In this document: in pieces, positions 1 through 13,096 of the stretch
Numbering within the stretch: position 1 is the stretch's first letter
Layout of the letters: each line of letters opens with the position of its first letter
DNA from: Scenedesmus sp. ARA3
Taxonomy: Eukaryota; Chlorophyta; Chlorophyceae; Sphaeropleales; Scenedesmaceae
Direction of reading: 5' to 3'
Length of the DNA: 64,000 nt
Assembly (NCBI GenBank): GCA_004335835.1
Contig: RWJK01000113.1
Coordinates: 1-64,000, forward strand
The notes under the pieces: generated by a model
Database searches by the model: none
Seen by the model: the letters and a program-made list of their open reading frames with translations, nothing else
Told to the model about the DNA's origin: nothing
Program-made: the position numbers and the translations under genes

Positions 1-1
1 C

Positions 2-769
2 TACGGCAGCTACAACCAGGGCAGCAGCGAGTCCTGCAACACCTGCCCCCAGACCACCTTCAATGACTTTGTGGGTGATGGCTACACATCCAGCGGCATC
101 ACCTTCAGGACCGGCCTCACGGGCCCAGAGTCATGCGTGCCCCTGCGTGCCCAGCTGCCCAAGCCTGTTGGCGACCGCTTCGGCCTGCCTGACAACATGT
201 TCACCGTGAACGTCAGCGTCAGCAGCGCCGCCAACGACAACGCTGCCGTGAAGACCTGCGTGGAGGCCTGCCCTGCGGACCAGTGCTGCATTGCTGAGAT
301 CGAGAAGAGCGACAGCGGCATCACCTGCAGGCACGCCCGCCTGGCGCCTCTCGGCTCCGACACAGCTGCTGACAGCAGTGCCCGCATGTACTACAAGCTG
401 CCACCCAGCGAGATCGCCGCTGCCTCCAAGGATGTCAAGGCCAAGACCATGGCCTCCGGCATCTATGCCATTTGCGACATTGAGGCACACAAGGCTGCTG
501 CTGCTGCTGGCGAGCTGGGCACATCCCCAGACCCCACCAAGGTCGAGGCTGGCAGGAACTCCATCGAGTTCAACACCGCCAAGTGCAGCGATGCAGCAAC
601 CTGCAAGGACGCCTGCTCTGCTGATGCCGCTTGCTGGGGCTTCATCTACGTGAAGGGCAGCGGCTTTGCGCTGCGTGGTGGTGAGAGCTGGCTGGGTGGC
701 CGATCTTTCTTCAACAGCCCCATTGCCCAGCCCGGCAGCACCACTGCTGCAGCCGTGGCAACCTGGTAA
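2..769 (+). CDS. Cys-rich extracellular-type protein, C-terminal part (partial)
   Basis: The open frame enters from the left edge and ends at TAA (767-769), giving about 255 residues with no N-terminus. The start has a short Cys pattern (SCNTCP then ESCVPL) like the GCC2/GCC3 ephrin-receptor-like modules of algal surface proteins. Two later Cys clusters (CVEACPADQCC and CKDACSADAACWGF) are spaced like PAN/apple-type modules. Gly, Ala and Ser are frequent and no membrane segment is seen in this part. A secreted or cell-wall/surface role fits the composition, but the family call rests on Cys spacing alone. No intron is needed. An ATG at 71 is internal and is not the true start. A CTG run begins just after the stop. 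Confidence 0.6.
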   Translation, partial: YGSYNQGSSESCNTCPQTTFNDFVGDGYTSSGITFRTGLTGPESCVPLRAQLPKPVGDRFGLPDNMFTVNVSVSSAANDNAAVKTCVEACPADQCCIAEIEKSDSGITCRHARLAPLGSDTAADSSARMYYKLPPSEIAAASKDVKAKTMASGIYAICDIEAHKAAAAAGELGTSPDPTKVEAGRNSIEFNTAKCSDAATCKDACSADAACWGFIYVKGSGFALRGGESWLGGRSFFNSPIAQPGSTTAAAVATW

Positions 770-2983
770 GCAGCTGCTGTTGCTGCTGCTGCTGCTGTGT
801 TCAGCACTACTTTGCTGTGTGGCTGAAATGCCACACAGGCATACCTAGCAGTCGCAACCTCTGCGCACGGTTTGTTATCCTTTTGAGCCAAACCTATCTT
901 GCTAGCTGATAGCCAGAGCTACCAGCAGCTGTCTGCTCGCTTACCACTGCACATAAGGAACCAGGCAACGGCCCTGTATATACTTAGGGGCTAGGCATCT
1001 TGTGGCTGGTGTGCACAGTTGCCATTAATAAACACACTAACCCTGAAGAACATAATGCCGGCTGGCTGCAAAGCCCCGTGCATTGCAGCAGCAGCTGGCT
1101 TTGTTGGTTTGTTGCAGCAAAACTTTTATTGTGCCTGTGCTTTTCTTTCATGTGGTTCTGATTGCTTTCTTGCCTTGAGAGCATGCCTTTTTCATTTACG
1201 TTCCTTTCTACTACCAGGATTGATGTCCCAGCAGGCTGCAATAAGCCTAAGATTTAGAATGATGTGGTTCCTGCACTTGCTCTATGGGCATTTGCAGCAA
1301 CGACTGAGCTGACACCTTGTTATTGCGTGCACCGTGCTGGTGTTGCGCTAGCGCGTTTTGACCACACAGCAGTGCGGACCCTGCATACGTGTGCAGGAAT
1401 GCAGCTGATGTTGGTGGATGGGTTGATGCTGTGCTGCAGGCACATGCCATAAGCAAGTGCGCAGCCTGCTTTTGGAAAAATGACGTGCATGCATGTGGGA
1501 CACTGCATCTCGAAGGTTGCAGCTGCACACTTCAGTCTCGAAGGTTGCAGTGCGATTGTGGAGCCACAATCACCATCAGTGAAGCACTGATTTGTAACAG
1601 TCACTACCGTTCAAACCCTTTAATACTGTTTCATGATGACACATGAGTCCCTTTTCTTGCGAGACTGGCAGGCTGGCAGCGGTTGCAACCCAATTGGGTT
1701 CAGAACCGGCAATTTCACCAGCCAGTTGCTGCGGCAGCTGGTTCAGACTGCCACTGGCAGGCTAGCAATGCAACTTAGGAGAAGAAAATATTCCGTCTGA
1801 GACCGGTTGGCCGCATGTCAGACACAAGCTAGCTCAAGGACGCTCAGGACGCGACAACGGATTACCATTCCGTCAGGAACAAAGATGGCGCTCCATCACA
1901 AATTCACATGCCAGGGGTACAACTGTTGGGCTGCTGGGTGAAAGGGGCAACAACCACAATGTTGTTGGGTGACAAACTTGTGCATACTGCACGTCCAATC
2001 CCATTGATGGTGTGGAAGGCATGTGCAATATTTAATTGCATCGCCCACAAACAGGTGGCACATGTCTGTCATGTAACGTGTATCAGAGATGTGAGGCTGC
2101 CACAGCCATGCATATGCGGCATGCTGATATACGCATGGATGCGTGGTGACCACAAACAAGTGGCCGAGTACACACTGTGCACCCCTGCATGACGTGATGA
2201 TTTGGACAAGCTTGGCCACCATGGTGAGGCTACAACGGATGTAAATGCGTGCGTCTTAACGGCGGGCCAACCAACATTCAATTCGCTCTTTCAAGCAACG
2301 CTGCAGCCTCCATGGCGGCGCTACAGCTGCCCAGCCATCTCTGTAGCAGCAGGACATCTGGCATTGACAACTCAGCTGTAGTGAGTCGCTGCTAGACCTC
2401 TTGGCATGAGGATGCTACTCCAGCAGCACAACATGCTTGTATAATGGCCTGGTGCATGATTGCAAAGCCTGGCAGCTAGCAGTGCTTTAACCACACCAGC
2501 ATGCTCGTGTGCAGCACCGCAGGCAGGCGATGAATCCTGTGCTGTTCTGGCTGAGTCCACTCATTCAGTCTGTCAAATGCTTGAGCAGTGCTGTACTGCC
2601 AGACTGTAAGTGCAGTGTGCACGCTTGCAGGCCGTTAAAGCAGGCCTGTTATGCGCAGCCGCTGCCACACAGGCTGCACAGCACTGCATTGCAGAGTGCC
2701 CACTGCGACAGGAGCGAGAGCATGCAGAACAGGGTGCTTCACCTGCAAGCCTGACGTCAAACTGCTGCTGCTGCTGCTGCAGTTGCTGCTGCAGGTATGC
2801 GCGAGCGCGGCAGCATGCGCCACGCATGTGATTGCTTTGCAAGGGTTTTGCTTGTAGGAGGATGAGGGCCTGGGGTGCGCCTCAACTTGGGAGGTGAGGA
2901 CGGCGCAGCAGCAGGCGCAGAGAGTTAGCAGCTTGCTGCACAGGGCTGGTGCCACGCCACAGTGTGCTGGCCTGAGGTGTGCC
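770..2983. other. Intergenic, 3' flanks of two converging genes
   Basis: This 2.2 kb lies between the stop of the Cys-rich gene and the stop of MAT1 on the other strand. It should hold both 3' UTRs. A short CTG run sits at about 778-800 and a CTG/CAG patch at 2761-2795. A TGTAA, the usual chlorophyte poly(A) signal, occurs near 1591. I see no convincing exon here. Confidence 0.5.
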
Positions 2984-4612
2984 TCAGAACACGAAGATGG
3001 TGGTGAAGGCGTCGTGCAGCATCCTCTCGGTGGCCAGCTCTGCAGGAATAAGCAGCAGGCGCAGGCAGCAACGCTCATGCACTGTCAGCAGCCAGGCAGT
3101 ACAGCAAAGCAAGGAAAGCCTGCAGGATTCCAGCCAGACAAAGCAGCAGACAGCAGGACAGGGAGCAGCTGGCAGCCAGATACTGACAGACGAACAGTGC
3201 AACCAAGATCTAGGGAGCTATGCCGCACGCTTCACACCCGCAGCAGCACCAACGGATTCCCACCTTGAGTCCAGCCACTGGCTGTTGCCATGAGTTGCCA
3301 CTTCTGCCTGTCCATGGCTGCACCCGGCTGCACAGGGAGCAGCCGCCCTTCTGCGTCCTGCTGCACCGGCTGCAGCGGTGCTGGCTGCAGCACCTGGGCA
3401 GCCACTGCCTGGGGCCTGCAACACAGCACACGTGACAGTAGGCCCGCAACAACTGGCTTCACGTGGCATGGCTTGCAGAAACAGCTTGCAGGACAGATCC
3501 AGCAGGCGCACCGGCTCAGCACACATATTTTGCTTTCAGGTGCGCAGCAGTGCATATACCAAGCTGGTTTGTCCTTGTATGCACACAAGTCGACTTAGGC
3601 CGACTGCTGGCATGACTGAGGTTGACCACGTTGGCACAGCTGTTACTCAACACAGCTCAGCAGATCAGTCCAAGCCCGACTGCCCAGTGAGAGCAGCCCA
3701 TGCTGCAATTAATACTGGAAACTTGTGCGGCAACAGCGCTGCATGCAAATGCCTGCAGACCCATCCGGCCATGCCTGCTGTTGACACGTGCGGGCTGTCA
3801 GTTACTCACACATATGCAGGAGGCCCGTCTACTGGGCCAGCAGTCACCCCGGCCAAAGCAGCCTGCAGCCATCAAGACAAAATTATGAACTGCCTTGAGT
3901 GAATCTGGGTGATCCGACAGCCAGCAGTAGCTGCAAGTGCTTGGAGCAGTAAAGGAACGGCCCCAGTCCTGCTGTTGGAGTGGCGGGTGCTGCAGCGCAA
4001 GCTGCTGATGCTGGAGCATGCGCGACGCAGTTTCAGCTGCGGGAAAGCCATTGCATCGTGCCACTTGCTGAGCACGGGATGGCAGCAGCAACTGTTGCTG
4101 AAACGAACAGCTGGAAACAGGCTTGCCTGCATCACAACCAGACAACGTTCCTGCTGACAGCTGATGGCGCACCTCTTGCCGGGTGTAGTCCTCCACCTGC
4201 TGCTCCACATCTGCCACGTCTATGTTTGAAGTCAGCTTGTAAACTGCAAGCACGGCAGGCCAATGTAGTGGGTGACATGCTGCAGGCAGCCATGCAGCAG
4301 TACAGAAGCGACACACGCTGCTGTGTGCACTCACTGATGTCCTCCACCTCCTCCAGGTACATGTCATAGTCCTCCTTGCTGTCAAAATCCTTTCTGGTCT
4401 TTGTGTAGCTGCAGCAAGCATGTGGAAGGCGCTCAAGATCAGCTTGGTCCATTTCGCCGTGTGAGACTCACCGCAGCGTCTTACATGCCCATAATCCTTC
4501 TTCTATGCCCCATTTCTTTGTTCACGTCCTCCATGTGGGACTTTCCGTTGCTTGACGCAACCTCCCGTGTCAAAGAAGGGTTGTTGTCGACAACTTTCAA
4601 CAGCAGCAGACC
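2984..4612 (-). CDS. MAT1: MAT1, CDK-activating kinase assembly factor (5' end and one exon incomplete)
   Basis: MAT1 stabilises the CDK7/CDKD-cyclin H kinase and ties it to TFIIH, so it acts in the nucleus in the cell cycle and transcription. Exons read on the minus strand: 4612-4485, 4408-4335, 4243-4173, an unresolved middle exon within about 4097-3900, 3415-3264 and 3039-2984. The first joins are in phase and give GHRRRIMGIYTKTRKDF, then YDMYLEEVEDIYKLTSNIDV, which matches the conserved MAT1 block (R-I/K-I-Y-N-K-R..DF...YLEEVE). The last exon gives RMLHDAFTTIFVF, like the short C-terminal helix of MAT1 proteins. The exon at 3415-3264 opens with 1 base of a split codon and needs the unresolved exon to supply 2. 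I could not find an N-terminal RING upstream of 4612; as I recall, plant MAT1 lacks it too. The start codon is not placed. Confidence 0.82.
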
Positions 4613-6042
4613 CTGAGGGTCGGGTCCAGTGTGGGAACGCCACAGCAATGGCTACGACTTGAGTAATGCCAGACTTTGTTTGTCAGCCTACAGCCACAGT
4701 AAATGCAGCGTGCTTGCACATCACAAACACAAACTTGAACTTTGGGGTGTTTCCTGGACCCTGAATGACAACCCTGGTCTTAGTTGTGCCCTCGTCCATG
4801 GAGCTCGCGTGCGCTTGCAGGAGCACCGGATGACACAATCTACCTGCAAGTGTCGGCTGTTTCAGAGAGGTGCGAAACAGCACCTTAAGGTCTCGTATCA
4901 CTACTGCAGGTACAGGTGTTTCAGTCACTGAAAGGTGCACACCCTTGGGTTCAGGAAAATTTCTGGAGATCTATCTGACGCCTTGGGAAGAGAAATTGTC
5001 GAATCCAGGACAGGCCGGGCATATGATGATGGGACGCACCTTCAGAGAAGGTCAGGCCCAGACTCTGAGAGCAGAGGTAAATCTCAGGCTGTGAGTCCTA
5101 CCCCACACCATCAGGATCTGCGCCTGACTGGTCGTCGACAGTTGAAAACCTGAGGCATCTGTTCAAAAGCGCAGCGCAGGTAACAGTGAGTGTTCTCCGG
5201 AACCCGCGAAGCAGCAGGCAGTTGCACACACAAGAATCTGCACGTTTGAAATTGGTAACTAGTAGAGCCCTGACTTAAATTACAATAAACTCTTGAATCA
5301 CTTGATATCGACATAAAAAAGCAAGCAATGCATGACACCTGGCTCCCCCTCGCCTCGCTGAACCACAACAAGCAGGATCGCGTGACTGTTCACTGCAGAG
5401 CCCTCGCCAATTGTTCAACTTTAGCTACCCTAAATGTCGTTCAAGTAGTTTCAGTGACGTTGATCATTTCACGTTCCTACGCAGCAAGCTCAGCAGACTT
5501 CGCTAGCCGTATCTAGCAGCTCCATCCTCGATGCTCAGCACTTAGCCTGCTCTACTCTTGACCTTTAACAGGTGCGCAGTCGGCTTTGGCGCGTTCGCTT
5601 TGGGGGAGCCTATGTCAGCACAACACATAGCACAGCGCCCTCCAAGGAGCGCACAGGCAGCCCAAGTCTTTTGCAATAAGGCGCTTTGTGCGTCTGGGTG
5701 GCGAGCAGTCGCAGCCGGGCAGCGTGGGGGGACCAGACCCACTCACACCAGGCTCCAAGAGCAGATGAAAATTTGGCTGGCGCGGAGCGTTGTAGGCAGT
5801 CCTCGCTGCGGTGTAAAAGTTGGAGAGCTATATCTGCTTGATCTGGTGGCTTCTAGGCGTTTTGCATTGCCGGCAGGGGCACTGCTTGAGGAATGAGCGC
5901 ACGACCAGGGCCCGCCTGTTGGCGTGCGCTCGTCACGTGCTGTGATAGTTGAAATTGGCTCTTATAGAATTGCTCCGCTCTGCCGCAGGTTGCGAGTGCA
6001 GGCGTAGGGACAGCTCACTCACAGCAGACGTCATTCCCAGGC
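4613..6042. other. Region between the divergent MAT1 and AP2 genes
   Basis: This stretch should hold the MAT1 5' end and the AP2/ERF promoter and 5' UTR. It is less GC-rich than its surroundings. An open frame at 4935-5153 (+) gives a 72-residue peptide rich in charged residues, and an 85-residue frame lies on the minus strand at 4683-4940. Neither resembles a family I know. One of them may contain an upstream MAT1 exon. Confidence 0.35.
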
Positions 6043-7982
6043 ATGTCAGAACCTCTGAAGCTGGATCTCTCTGGCGGCAAGACAATCTATGCTCTGACCC
6101 AGGTGCCGGCGGCTTTCTGCATCGGCGGACAGACTTTGATTGGCTACCCAGGTAAGCATGCACACACAACAGGCGTGTGTGCACACAGCAGCAGCTGGTC
6201 AAACAACAGGCTGGGTGCGAGCAATGGTGGTCTTGCTCCTCTGCCGGACTGACTCTGCACTTAAGTTTGTCTCCTAGGTGCTCAATTGTCACGGCGCTAA
6301 TGTTAGCCCTGCAAGCCGCCGCCCTAGCACACAGCTCACTGTTGCCCTGCTGCTACTGCTGTTGCCTGGCTGCCTGCTGCTACGGCTGCACCTCATCTGC
6401 AGGCCTGTCCATCCCCATGCTGCCCCACTTCACTGGCGCACAGCAGGCTAGCTATCTGTCATCCTCAGCTCCTCAGCTCAGCTTCATGTCAGCTGCAGGC
6501 CTCATGCCAGCAGGCGTAGGCCCCAACGGCATGGCAACCGGCGTGCCAATCGGCTACCCTGCAGCAGCAATGCCAGCCGGGCAGGTGATGGCGCAAGTGC
6601 CCCACATCGCTGCACCCACGGCAGGACAGGCAGCTGTTGTAGACCAGAAGCAGCCACAGCAGCCTGCAGCAGCTGCCAGCAGCGCTGCCAGCCCCAGAGT
6701 TACGCCAGAGTCGCCAGTCACTGTAACAGGCGGAGCAGCAGGCGCGTCCACAGGCAGCGCTAGCCCTGCAGGACCTTCGCCTGCAGTCTCCCCGGAGCAC
6801 CCCGTGGCAGTCGCAGCGCGCCAGGCGCTGGCAGCGGCAGCGCCAGCAGGCGCCGACTGCCTGCAGGAGCAGCTGCCTGCAGTCGTGACAGCTGAGCCGC
6901 AGCAGCAGCAGCAGCCAGCTGCAGCAGCAGGCCTGCACGAGCCGGAGGACATGAAGCAGGACCCTGCAGAGGCAGCTGCTGCAGCCATGCCGCCGCAGCA
7001 CCCAGGCAGCGCCGCGCACTACCAGCAGCACCAGCACGAGCAGCACGGCGCTGCCAGCAGCCACTCGGCAGTGACGGGCATGGCGATGCCGCCCTCAGGC
7101 CAGCACCAGCGCAGCCTGGCCAGCCTCGGCACCTCTCCAGGTGACAGTCTGTGCGGCAGCCTGCAGACAGGCTCCTGGCCAGGCCCTGCAGCGCACGCAA
7201 TGATGCTGGCAGGCAGCCCTGCAGGCAGCCACCTGCTGGGCAGCAGCCCCAGCGCCACCAAGTCCAGCAGCATGCGGCGCAGCAAGCTCAGCAGCAGCCA
7301 CGGAGCCTCCTCCCTCAGCGACAGGCTGAAGCTGGGGCCTGGCGCAGTGCCGGGCGCGCACGGCGCGAAGAACGGCGCCGTGAAGTACCGCGGCGTGCGG
7401 CAGCGTCCGTGGGGCAAGTTTGCGGCTGAGATCCGGGACCCCCGGTGCGGCAGCAGGCTGTGGCTGGGCACGTTTGACACAGCAGAGGAGGCAGCGCGGG
7501 CGTACGACAAGGCAGCGCTGGAGATCCGCGGCGACAAGGCGGTGACCAACTTTCCTGCAAGCCACTATGCAGGGGAGGATGACCTGGCGGCGTACGGCAG
7601 CAGGGACATTGCAGCGGGGCATGCAGGCAGCGTGGGCAACGGCGCCCACAACGGCGGCTACGCGAGCCCGCTGTATGGCACGAGCCCTGCTTTCAGCAGC
7701 GTGGCGGCACACCAGCATTACGGCAGCTACGGCGGCATGCAGTTTGGCGTGGCTGGCAGCAGCGCGCCCAGCGGCCGCACCCTCAACATGACGACGCGTT
7801 ACGGCGGCAGGCGGGAGGCCAGCGAGGAGACAGATATGCTGCTGCAGGATGGCGAGCACGAGCATGGTGTGGGCGGTGCGGGCGGCATGGAGGATGATGA
7901 GAGTGGCTCGCCGCCTATGGATGTTGATGATGAGCTTGCAGAGATGGCTGATGCGCTGCTGCTGCTGCATGAGAGCGGGTGA
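6043..7982 (+). CDS. AP2/ERF-domain transcription factor
   Basis: Two exons, 6043-6151 and 6403-7982, join in phase (g|gc = Gly) to give 562 residues; the intron is 6152-6402 with GTAAGC and CTGCAG ends. A single AP2/ERF DNA-binding domain lies at about residues 365-421 and begins [19 protein letters not shown]. It keeps the [16 protein letters not shown] core and the final NFP, with Trp and Arg at the usual DNA-contact places. The long N-terminal part is rich in Ala, Gln, Ser and Pro, typical of a disordered activation region. The C-terminus is acidic ([16 protein letters not shown]) and could also act in activation. One AP2 domain makes it ERF-like rather than AP2-like. Target genes cannot be told from sequence. 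The upstream frame from 6177 is intron read-through. Confidence 0.92.
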
Positions 7983-10900
7983 GCAGCGGGTGCTGTGGTT
8001 TGCTCTACTGCACTGCTGTTACACAGTGTGGCTGGCAGGGGGATAGTTGCATCGTGTTTTTATCTATTTCCGCATGTTAGCGCGTCACGTTGGTGCTTTG
8101 CGGCAAGAATCAGCGTTGTGCAGCAGTTGCAGTGGCTGCTGTGCGTGGCACTGCATGCTGCTGCTAGGTTGCACGTGGTGGCGAATGGCGTTGGTTTCTG
8201 AGCAGGTGTCGAGCTATTCGGCACATGCTGTGTGTGCATGTGCGTTGTGTTCATGTCAGCATGACATTGAGGTTTCTTCGTATGTATGTGTGGGGTGCAT
8301 TGGTTCATGAGGAGAAGAAAGAGCAACATTGTTGCTGCCGACACCCGCTGGGTTTGCAGGCATGCATGCTGTTGGGAGGCATTGGATGGTGTGCATGCGG
8401 GCACAGAGAGCAACCGAAGGGGTGGGCGCAACTGGGAGTTTGGTGGGCAGGTCGTGCTGTAGGTGTCTGCAGGCATCCTGTGTCGATAGCGACCGGTGGT
8501 GTATGCTTAGTAGGAGTTCAGGCAACTGCATGTTGGGCACGTCGGCAGCCCGTCAGTGCTGTGTCTGCAGTTTGAGCGCTTGCTTGTGCTGGTGTCGTGA
8601 TGTTGATGTACCGGTGGCGGCAGTGGAGGTGTTGGGCAGCCGGCAAGCGCCACTTTTTCTTGCTTGGCATCATTGTGGACGAGAGTCTGTCTTGCATGTG
8701 TGATCGTGTGTGTCCACACCGCATCGGCATTGCGCCTTTTGTGTGTGTGTTTGTACTAGCTGTGCGTGTTGCGACGTGTTGCGGCGGCGACGCCGCGTCT
8801 TTGTTGCGTCAGACGGCACTGCTTCCGGGGCGTGTACAAGAGTGGTGAGTTGTACGTGTGTACCAAAGCGCATGGGCCCCCACTACGGGGTCTTGGCGGT
8901 CAGCTGAGAGTTTGCTGTGAGGCGTCGCAAGCACGCACACAGCAGAAAGCTGACCTAGGGAGTGTCAACCGGCCAGGGGCATCTGGGGGTGGAGGTGGTA
9001 GGGGCGGAAGGTGGGGGGTGTTTTTGTGAGGCAGGGCACAGAGGCAGCAGCAGTAGGTGCCTGCTCCTCGTTGCTGTGCTGTTTTGCCGTTGTTCCGCAC
9101 GCGCTTCGGAAAGTGATGGGTGATTGCTAGTGGGGGTTTGGGCACTCACTGCAGAACGTGCATGTTTCCCCAACAGATGCTTGGATGTCAGCGGTCACCC
9201 TGCGCTTGCTCTCCGTACATCGCCATGGTCCATGTATGTATGCGGAACTGCTTCTGGCTGCTGCAGCGGTTGCCCTGTCCGCGGCGCAGCGTTGTTGTTG
9301 TAGGAGTATTTCAGCACAGCTAACTCTCTCAGCACAGCCATGGGTGTGAGAGCTGCACTCCACTTGCCAGGGTTTGTGCAGCAGCATGTGTGTTGCTCAG
9401 CGTAGCGCCGTATCAGGCTGGTGAGCCAGCTACATCAGACCCTCTGGTTTTAGCTGGCACTACAGGCGCACGCGAATCAGCTGCGTCGTGCGTAGCTGGG
9501 CTAGCAGGTGGTCAGCTGGCTGGCTGCTGTGTATGATCCTCAGGTCCTAGGTTTCTTGTGCGCCTGCTTCCGCAGTTGACCCCACAGCGTGAGTCTTTGG
9601 TGTTTCTCTGTGCTTGTGGATGTCCCTTTCTGCTTTGTAATGGTGCGGTTGCAGGGCATCCCCTGGTCAGGTCCTTGCCAGTCAGTACTGCCTGCTACTG
9701 TTGATGTGGTTGTTGGTATGCATGCGCTGCACCGGGTTCTGCTGTTGATGTGCTGCAGCGTCCGCCCTTGCGCCGTTTGGTGTGGGTCGTGTGTGTGTGA
9801 CCTTGTGTTGTGCAAGGGCACATGGGTGGGCACGACAGGAGAAGTAGGGTGGCTGATTGGTCATATTAGCGGTGCTTGAAGAGCCGTGCCAGCATTTCAT
9901 GGGTGTGGATGGCTAAGTGGCCCGGGCGGGGTTGCAGGCACCAGCGGGGAGGAAGCAAGCAAGCATCGCATGGGCCCAAGGGCAGCCGCACTAGGCGGAT
10001 GTAAAGAGGGAGTCGGGGGCAGCAGCAGCGATAGGCTGGCAAAGCCCAGCGTGTTGACGTGCAGCTGAAGGTGTACACAAGCCTTTTGTGAGGCCCTCTC
10101 TCAAACAACAAAGGAGTTTGAGTGTCGCATGCATGGCAGGCAGCGCCAGCTGCGCAGCCCCGGCTCGCAGCTGCTGCCTGCCTGTTTGATTGATTGACTG
10201 GCATCGGTTGGCATTGGTTTTCGGGTGCGCGTGCATTGCACGCACCCCGCTCTCTCCCCCGCAGCGCGGTTAGCGGCGGCTTGCTTGCATTGCGTAGCAG
10301 GCTGGCTTGATGCATCCGGTACTAGTCAGGTTGCACATGTCTGGCGCAGCAGCAGCAGCGGCGCGGTGCGGCAGGCAAGCAGCAGGCTTTTCTTTTTCCT
10401 GTTTGTCGCGCTGTCAGCGCTGTCTGACGGAGGCTGAGAGGCAGTGAGCATCATACAGTGGGAGATGGCAGGCCTGGCGCTTTGCACCAAATTGGATGGC
10501 CAGGCCAATCGGGTACAGCTGTTCACCCACTGGTTATGACAGGGGACATGGGCCAAAGCATTACTCTGCCGCAGCTGGGACGCTGCGGCAGACCACAGCA
10601 CATACTGTACTCAACCACACAGCATTTTGTGTTGGATGCACGGTTATGTGCTCAGACGTGACTGCGAGACACCACTGACAGGGCAAAGGGTGGATCAGCA
10701 GGCTTGTCAGCTGTACTGGTGCTGCATTTGCTGGACGGCTCGGGGAGCTCTGCATGCTACTGTATGCGCCGGTGGCGCAGTTTTGGATCTCATTCCGTGT
10801 ACGGCTCGGCTGTGTGTTACATCTGACCAAGTCAGACTGCACACACGGGGCTGGGCTGGTCACGCAATGACTGTGTACATTACTGGTACCGGCCGTCTGC

Positions 10901-12243
10901 TGTATGCGTCCTGTATGGAAAGCATTTGGGGGTTCGAAGCCTAGCCGGCAGCAGCAGCAGCAGCAGTAGTGAGCTGCCCTCGAGGGCAGCAGTGTATGCC
11001 ACAGAGCTGCTGTTGCTGCTACTGGGCATTTTGGTGCATTGCTGGGCTTTGTATGTGTTTTTGCACAGCGCTTTGTGTCTGGTTTCCATCAAATGAACGA
11101 TGGCCGCAGCTCTGGGGTATTGCAGCTGGGCATGTCGATTATGGCAGGCCTATCGGTCTTGCTTGGTGGAGGATTTGCATCAAAGTATAGCTGTGAAATG
11201 TAACCAATTTCTCTGCCTTGTCCTTTTTGGGTTGCTGTCCTACTATCAGCTGCCATCTACAGGCCTAGGTTGACCTGTGTGCAACCCTTCCTTGACAGCA
11301 GGTTTTCAATCAAAGAACAAGCGGTTGCATTTGATGTAAAATACAGAACGCATGCCGTTGCTGGCTGACAGCCGTGCAGCAGTTAGCCAGGCAGTTCCCC
11401 AGGACCACGTTTCAAATGTGACTTGACACGCAAACGGTGCAGTATCTGACACTTGATCAACATGCGATAGGATGCAGGCAGACGGCTGATCCAAACATGC
11501 AACAGCACTGTCCAACAAACTGGACCAACTGCATGGGCATGGGTTGGCAGTGCTGGCAGTCAATGCCACCAGGCCTGGCATTGGGGACCACAGGCGCCGG
11601 CAACAAGGCAGGATATATGCCCAAAAGGACAACACACGCCTATCAGTGTGTTGCTACTGATTGCACTTGTGCAGCCAGCCCGTCCAAGGACTTGCATCCA
11701 TGCTGCAATGCTGCCACAGCTCCAGCACGCCAGACAGCATGCACAAGCAGCAGCACCCAGCCACATGATGCGGCTGTGACGCGGAACAGCGTATTCTAAC
11801 ACTGCTGCTGCACAAATGCTCGCAGAGCATATGGCAGCAGCCGGCCTGCTGCACAAACCTGCTCAATTGGTAGCAGTCCTTGCCTGCGCAGTGTGTACAC
11901 GGTGTGCTGGCGTGCTAGCAGACACACTGTGCTGCAACACTTCGACAACATATGAAACACTAGGTTGAAGGTTGTTCTGTGCTCACTGCTGCAAGTACAG
12001 CAACGCTGCCTGCTGCCTCATAACACCATAGCACGAGATGCCGCTGCTGTCCATGGCACGTGCTCCGCCCACTGCTTCATGTAGCATGTGTTGCTGCAGC
12101 AGCTGCTGCAGACACAGCTGTGCCAGCAACCAGCCCTGCACAGCCGGCCACACCTCAGGTGCACTGCTGCGGGAGGGCTTGGCAGGTGTGGAGCCACTAC
12201 ACTACTACTAGCCAGCTGCAATCAGCATGGTGCAGTGCCCGCA
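7983..12243. other. Long intergenic stretch, GT-rich
   Basis: This 4.3 kb lies between the AP2/ERF stop and the LTD stop, so two 3' UTRs meet here. The first 2 kb is strongly T/G-rich on the plus strand, as expected for a long chlorophyte 3' UTR. TGTAA occurs at 9636-9640, 10000-10004 and near 11197, and any of them could end the AP2 transcript. No ORF shows a recognisable domain or phase-consistent splice sites. Confidence 0.45.
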
Positions 12244-13096
12244 TCACTTCTTGGCTGCGCGCAGTGCCGCCAGCGCCTCCTCCTTGGTGGCTAGCTCCAG
12301 CGGCGTCCTGTTTTCGCTGTTTGTCACGCTGACGTCAGCGCCAGCCGCCAGCAGCTCCTCGATTTTGGGCAGGTCGTTTTCACTGGCAGCCATCAGCAGC
12401 AGCACGTCGACGGGGTCCAGACCTGTATGGATAACAGCAGCAGGGGCAGCAGGTAAGTACGGCAGCAGCATCTGTTTGCTGAAAGACAGAGTTGGGGAGA
12501 CAGGTGCGGGGGCGTGTACGCAGGAGCATGTGCCAGGGGGCGGTATCAGTAGGCGCTGCTGCTGGTGTTGTAAAGTTTTGTGGCGAGGGAGTGTTAGCAT
12601 GGGCACGGCCTGTGATAGGCACACTGCTGTTATGCAGAGTTGCCGCCAATGTTGGTGCTCCTTCCTGCTGGGTACTGTGCTGCACAACCACAGCTGCATA
12701 AGGAGGAAGTTTTTCTTCTAAACGTGCTGAGCATGCTGTTCAGCAGATTGCAGGTGAAGTGCTGCATGTGTGCCTGCTGGGCAGCAGCAGCGCACCTGAG
12801 GACAACATCTGCTCCATCCTGTCATATGTGCCCTCTACTGCTAGCATGCCCATGTAGTTGAAGTAGTGCTCCACATCGTCTGTGGTGAAGTCGTTGCGGC
12901 CCTGGCTGCCATAGATACCAGCATCTGATGAGTCTGTCCTCAGCTTGCTGAAGTTGAAGAAAGCTGCACGCACGTCGCGGGTGCCTGGCACCCTCTGCAC
13001 TGCCGGCAGCACCCGCTGCGGCCTGGCTGCTGCTCTGCTGGGCCTGGTTGTGCTGTTGAAGCACCTAACGCTAGTGCTGAAAGTCATCGCAGCCAT
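12244..13096 (-). CDS. LTD: LTD (GDC1), chloroplast LHCP-sorting factor
   Basis: LTD carries imported light-harvesting chlorophyll-binding proteins from the inner-envelope TIC machinery to the stromal cpSRP pathway. Two exons, 13096-12796 and 12422-12244, join in phase (G|GT = Gly) to give 159 residues. The first 45 or so residues are rich in Ser, Arg, Thr and Ala and look like a chloroplast transit peptide. The mature part has the family block DAGIYGSQGRNDFTTDDVEH followed by YFNYMGMLAVEGTYD. The second exon has ankyrin-like text (NDLPKIEELLAAGADV, then a TPLELA-type turn). I chose MAAMTF at 13096 as start; an in-frame ATG at 13267 would add 57 residues unlike a transit peptide. It shows that the organism is photosynthetic. 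It is transcribed away from the Kelch gene. Confidence 0.93.

Noticed and set aside
7095..7970. 291-residue minus-strand ORF opposite the AP2/ERF exon
   Set aside because: Shadow of a GC-rich coding exon; it has no domain.
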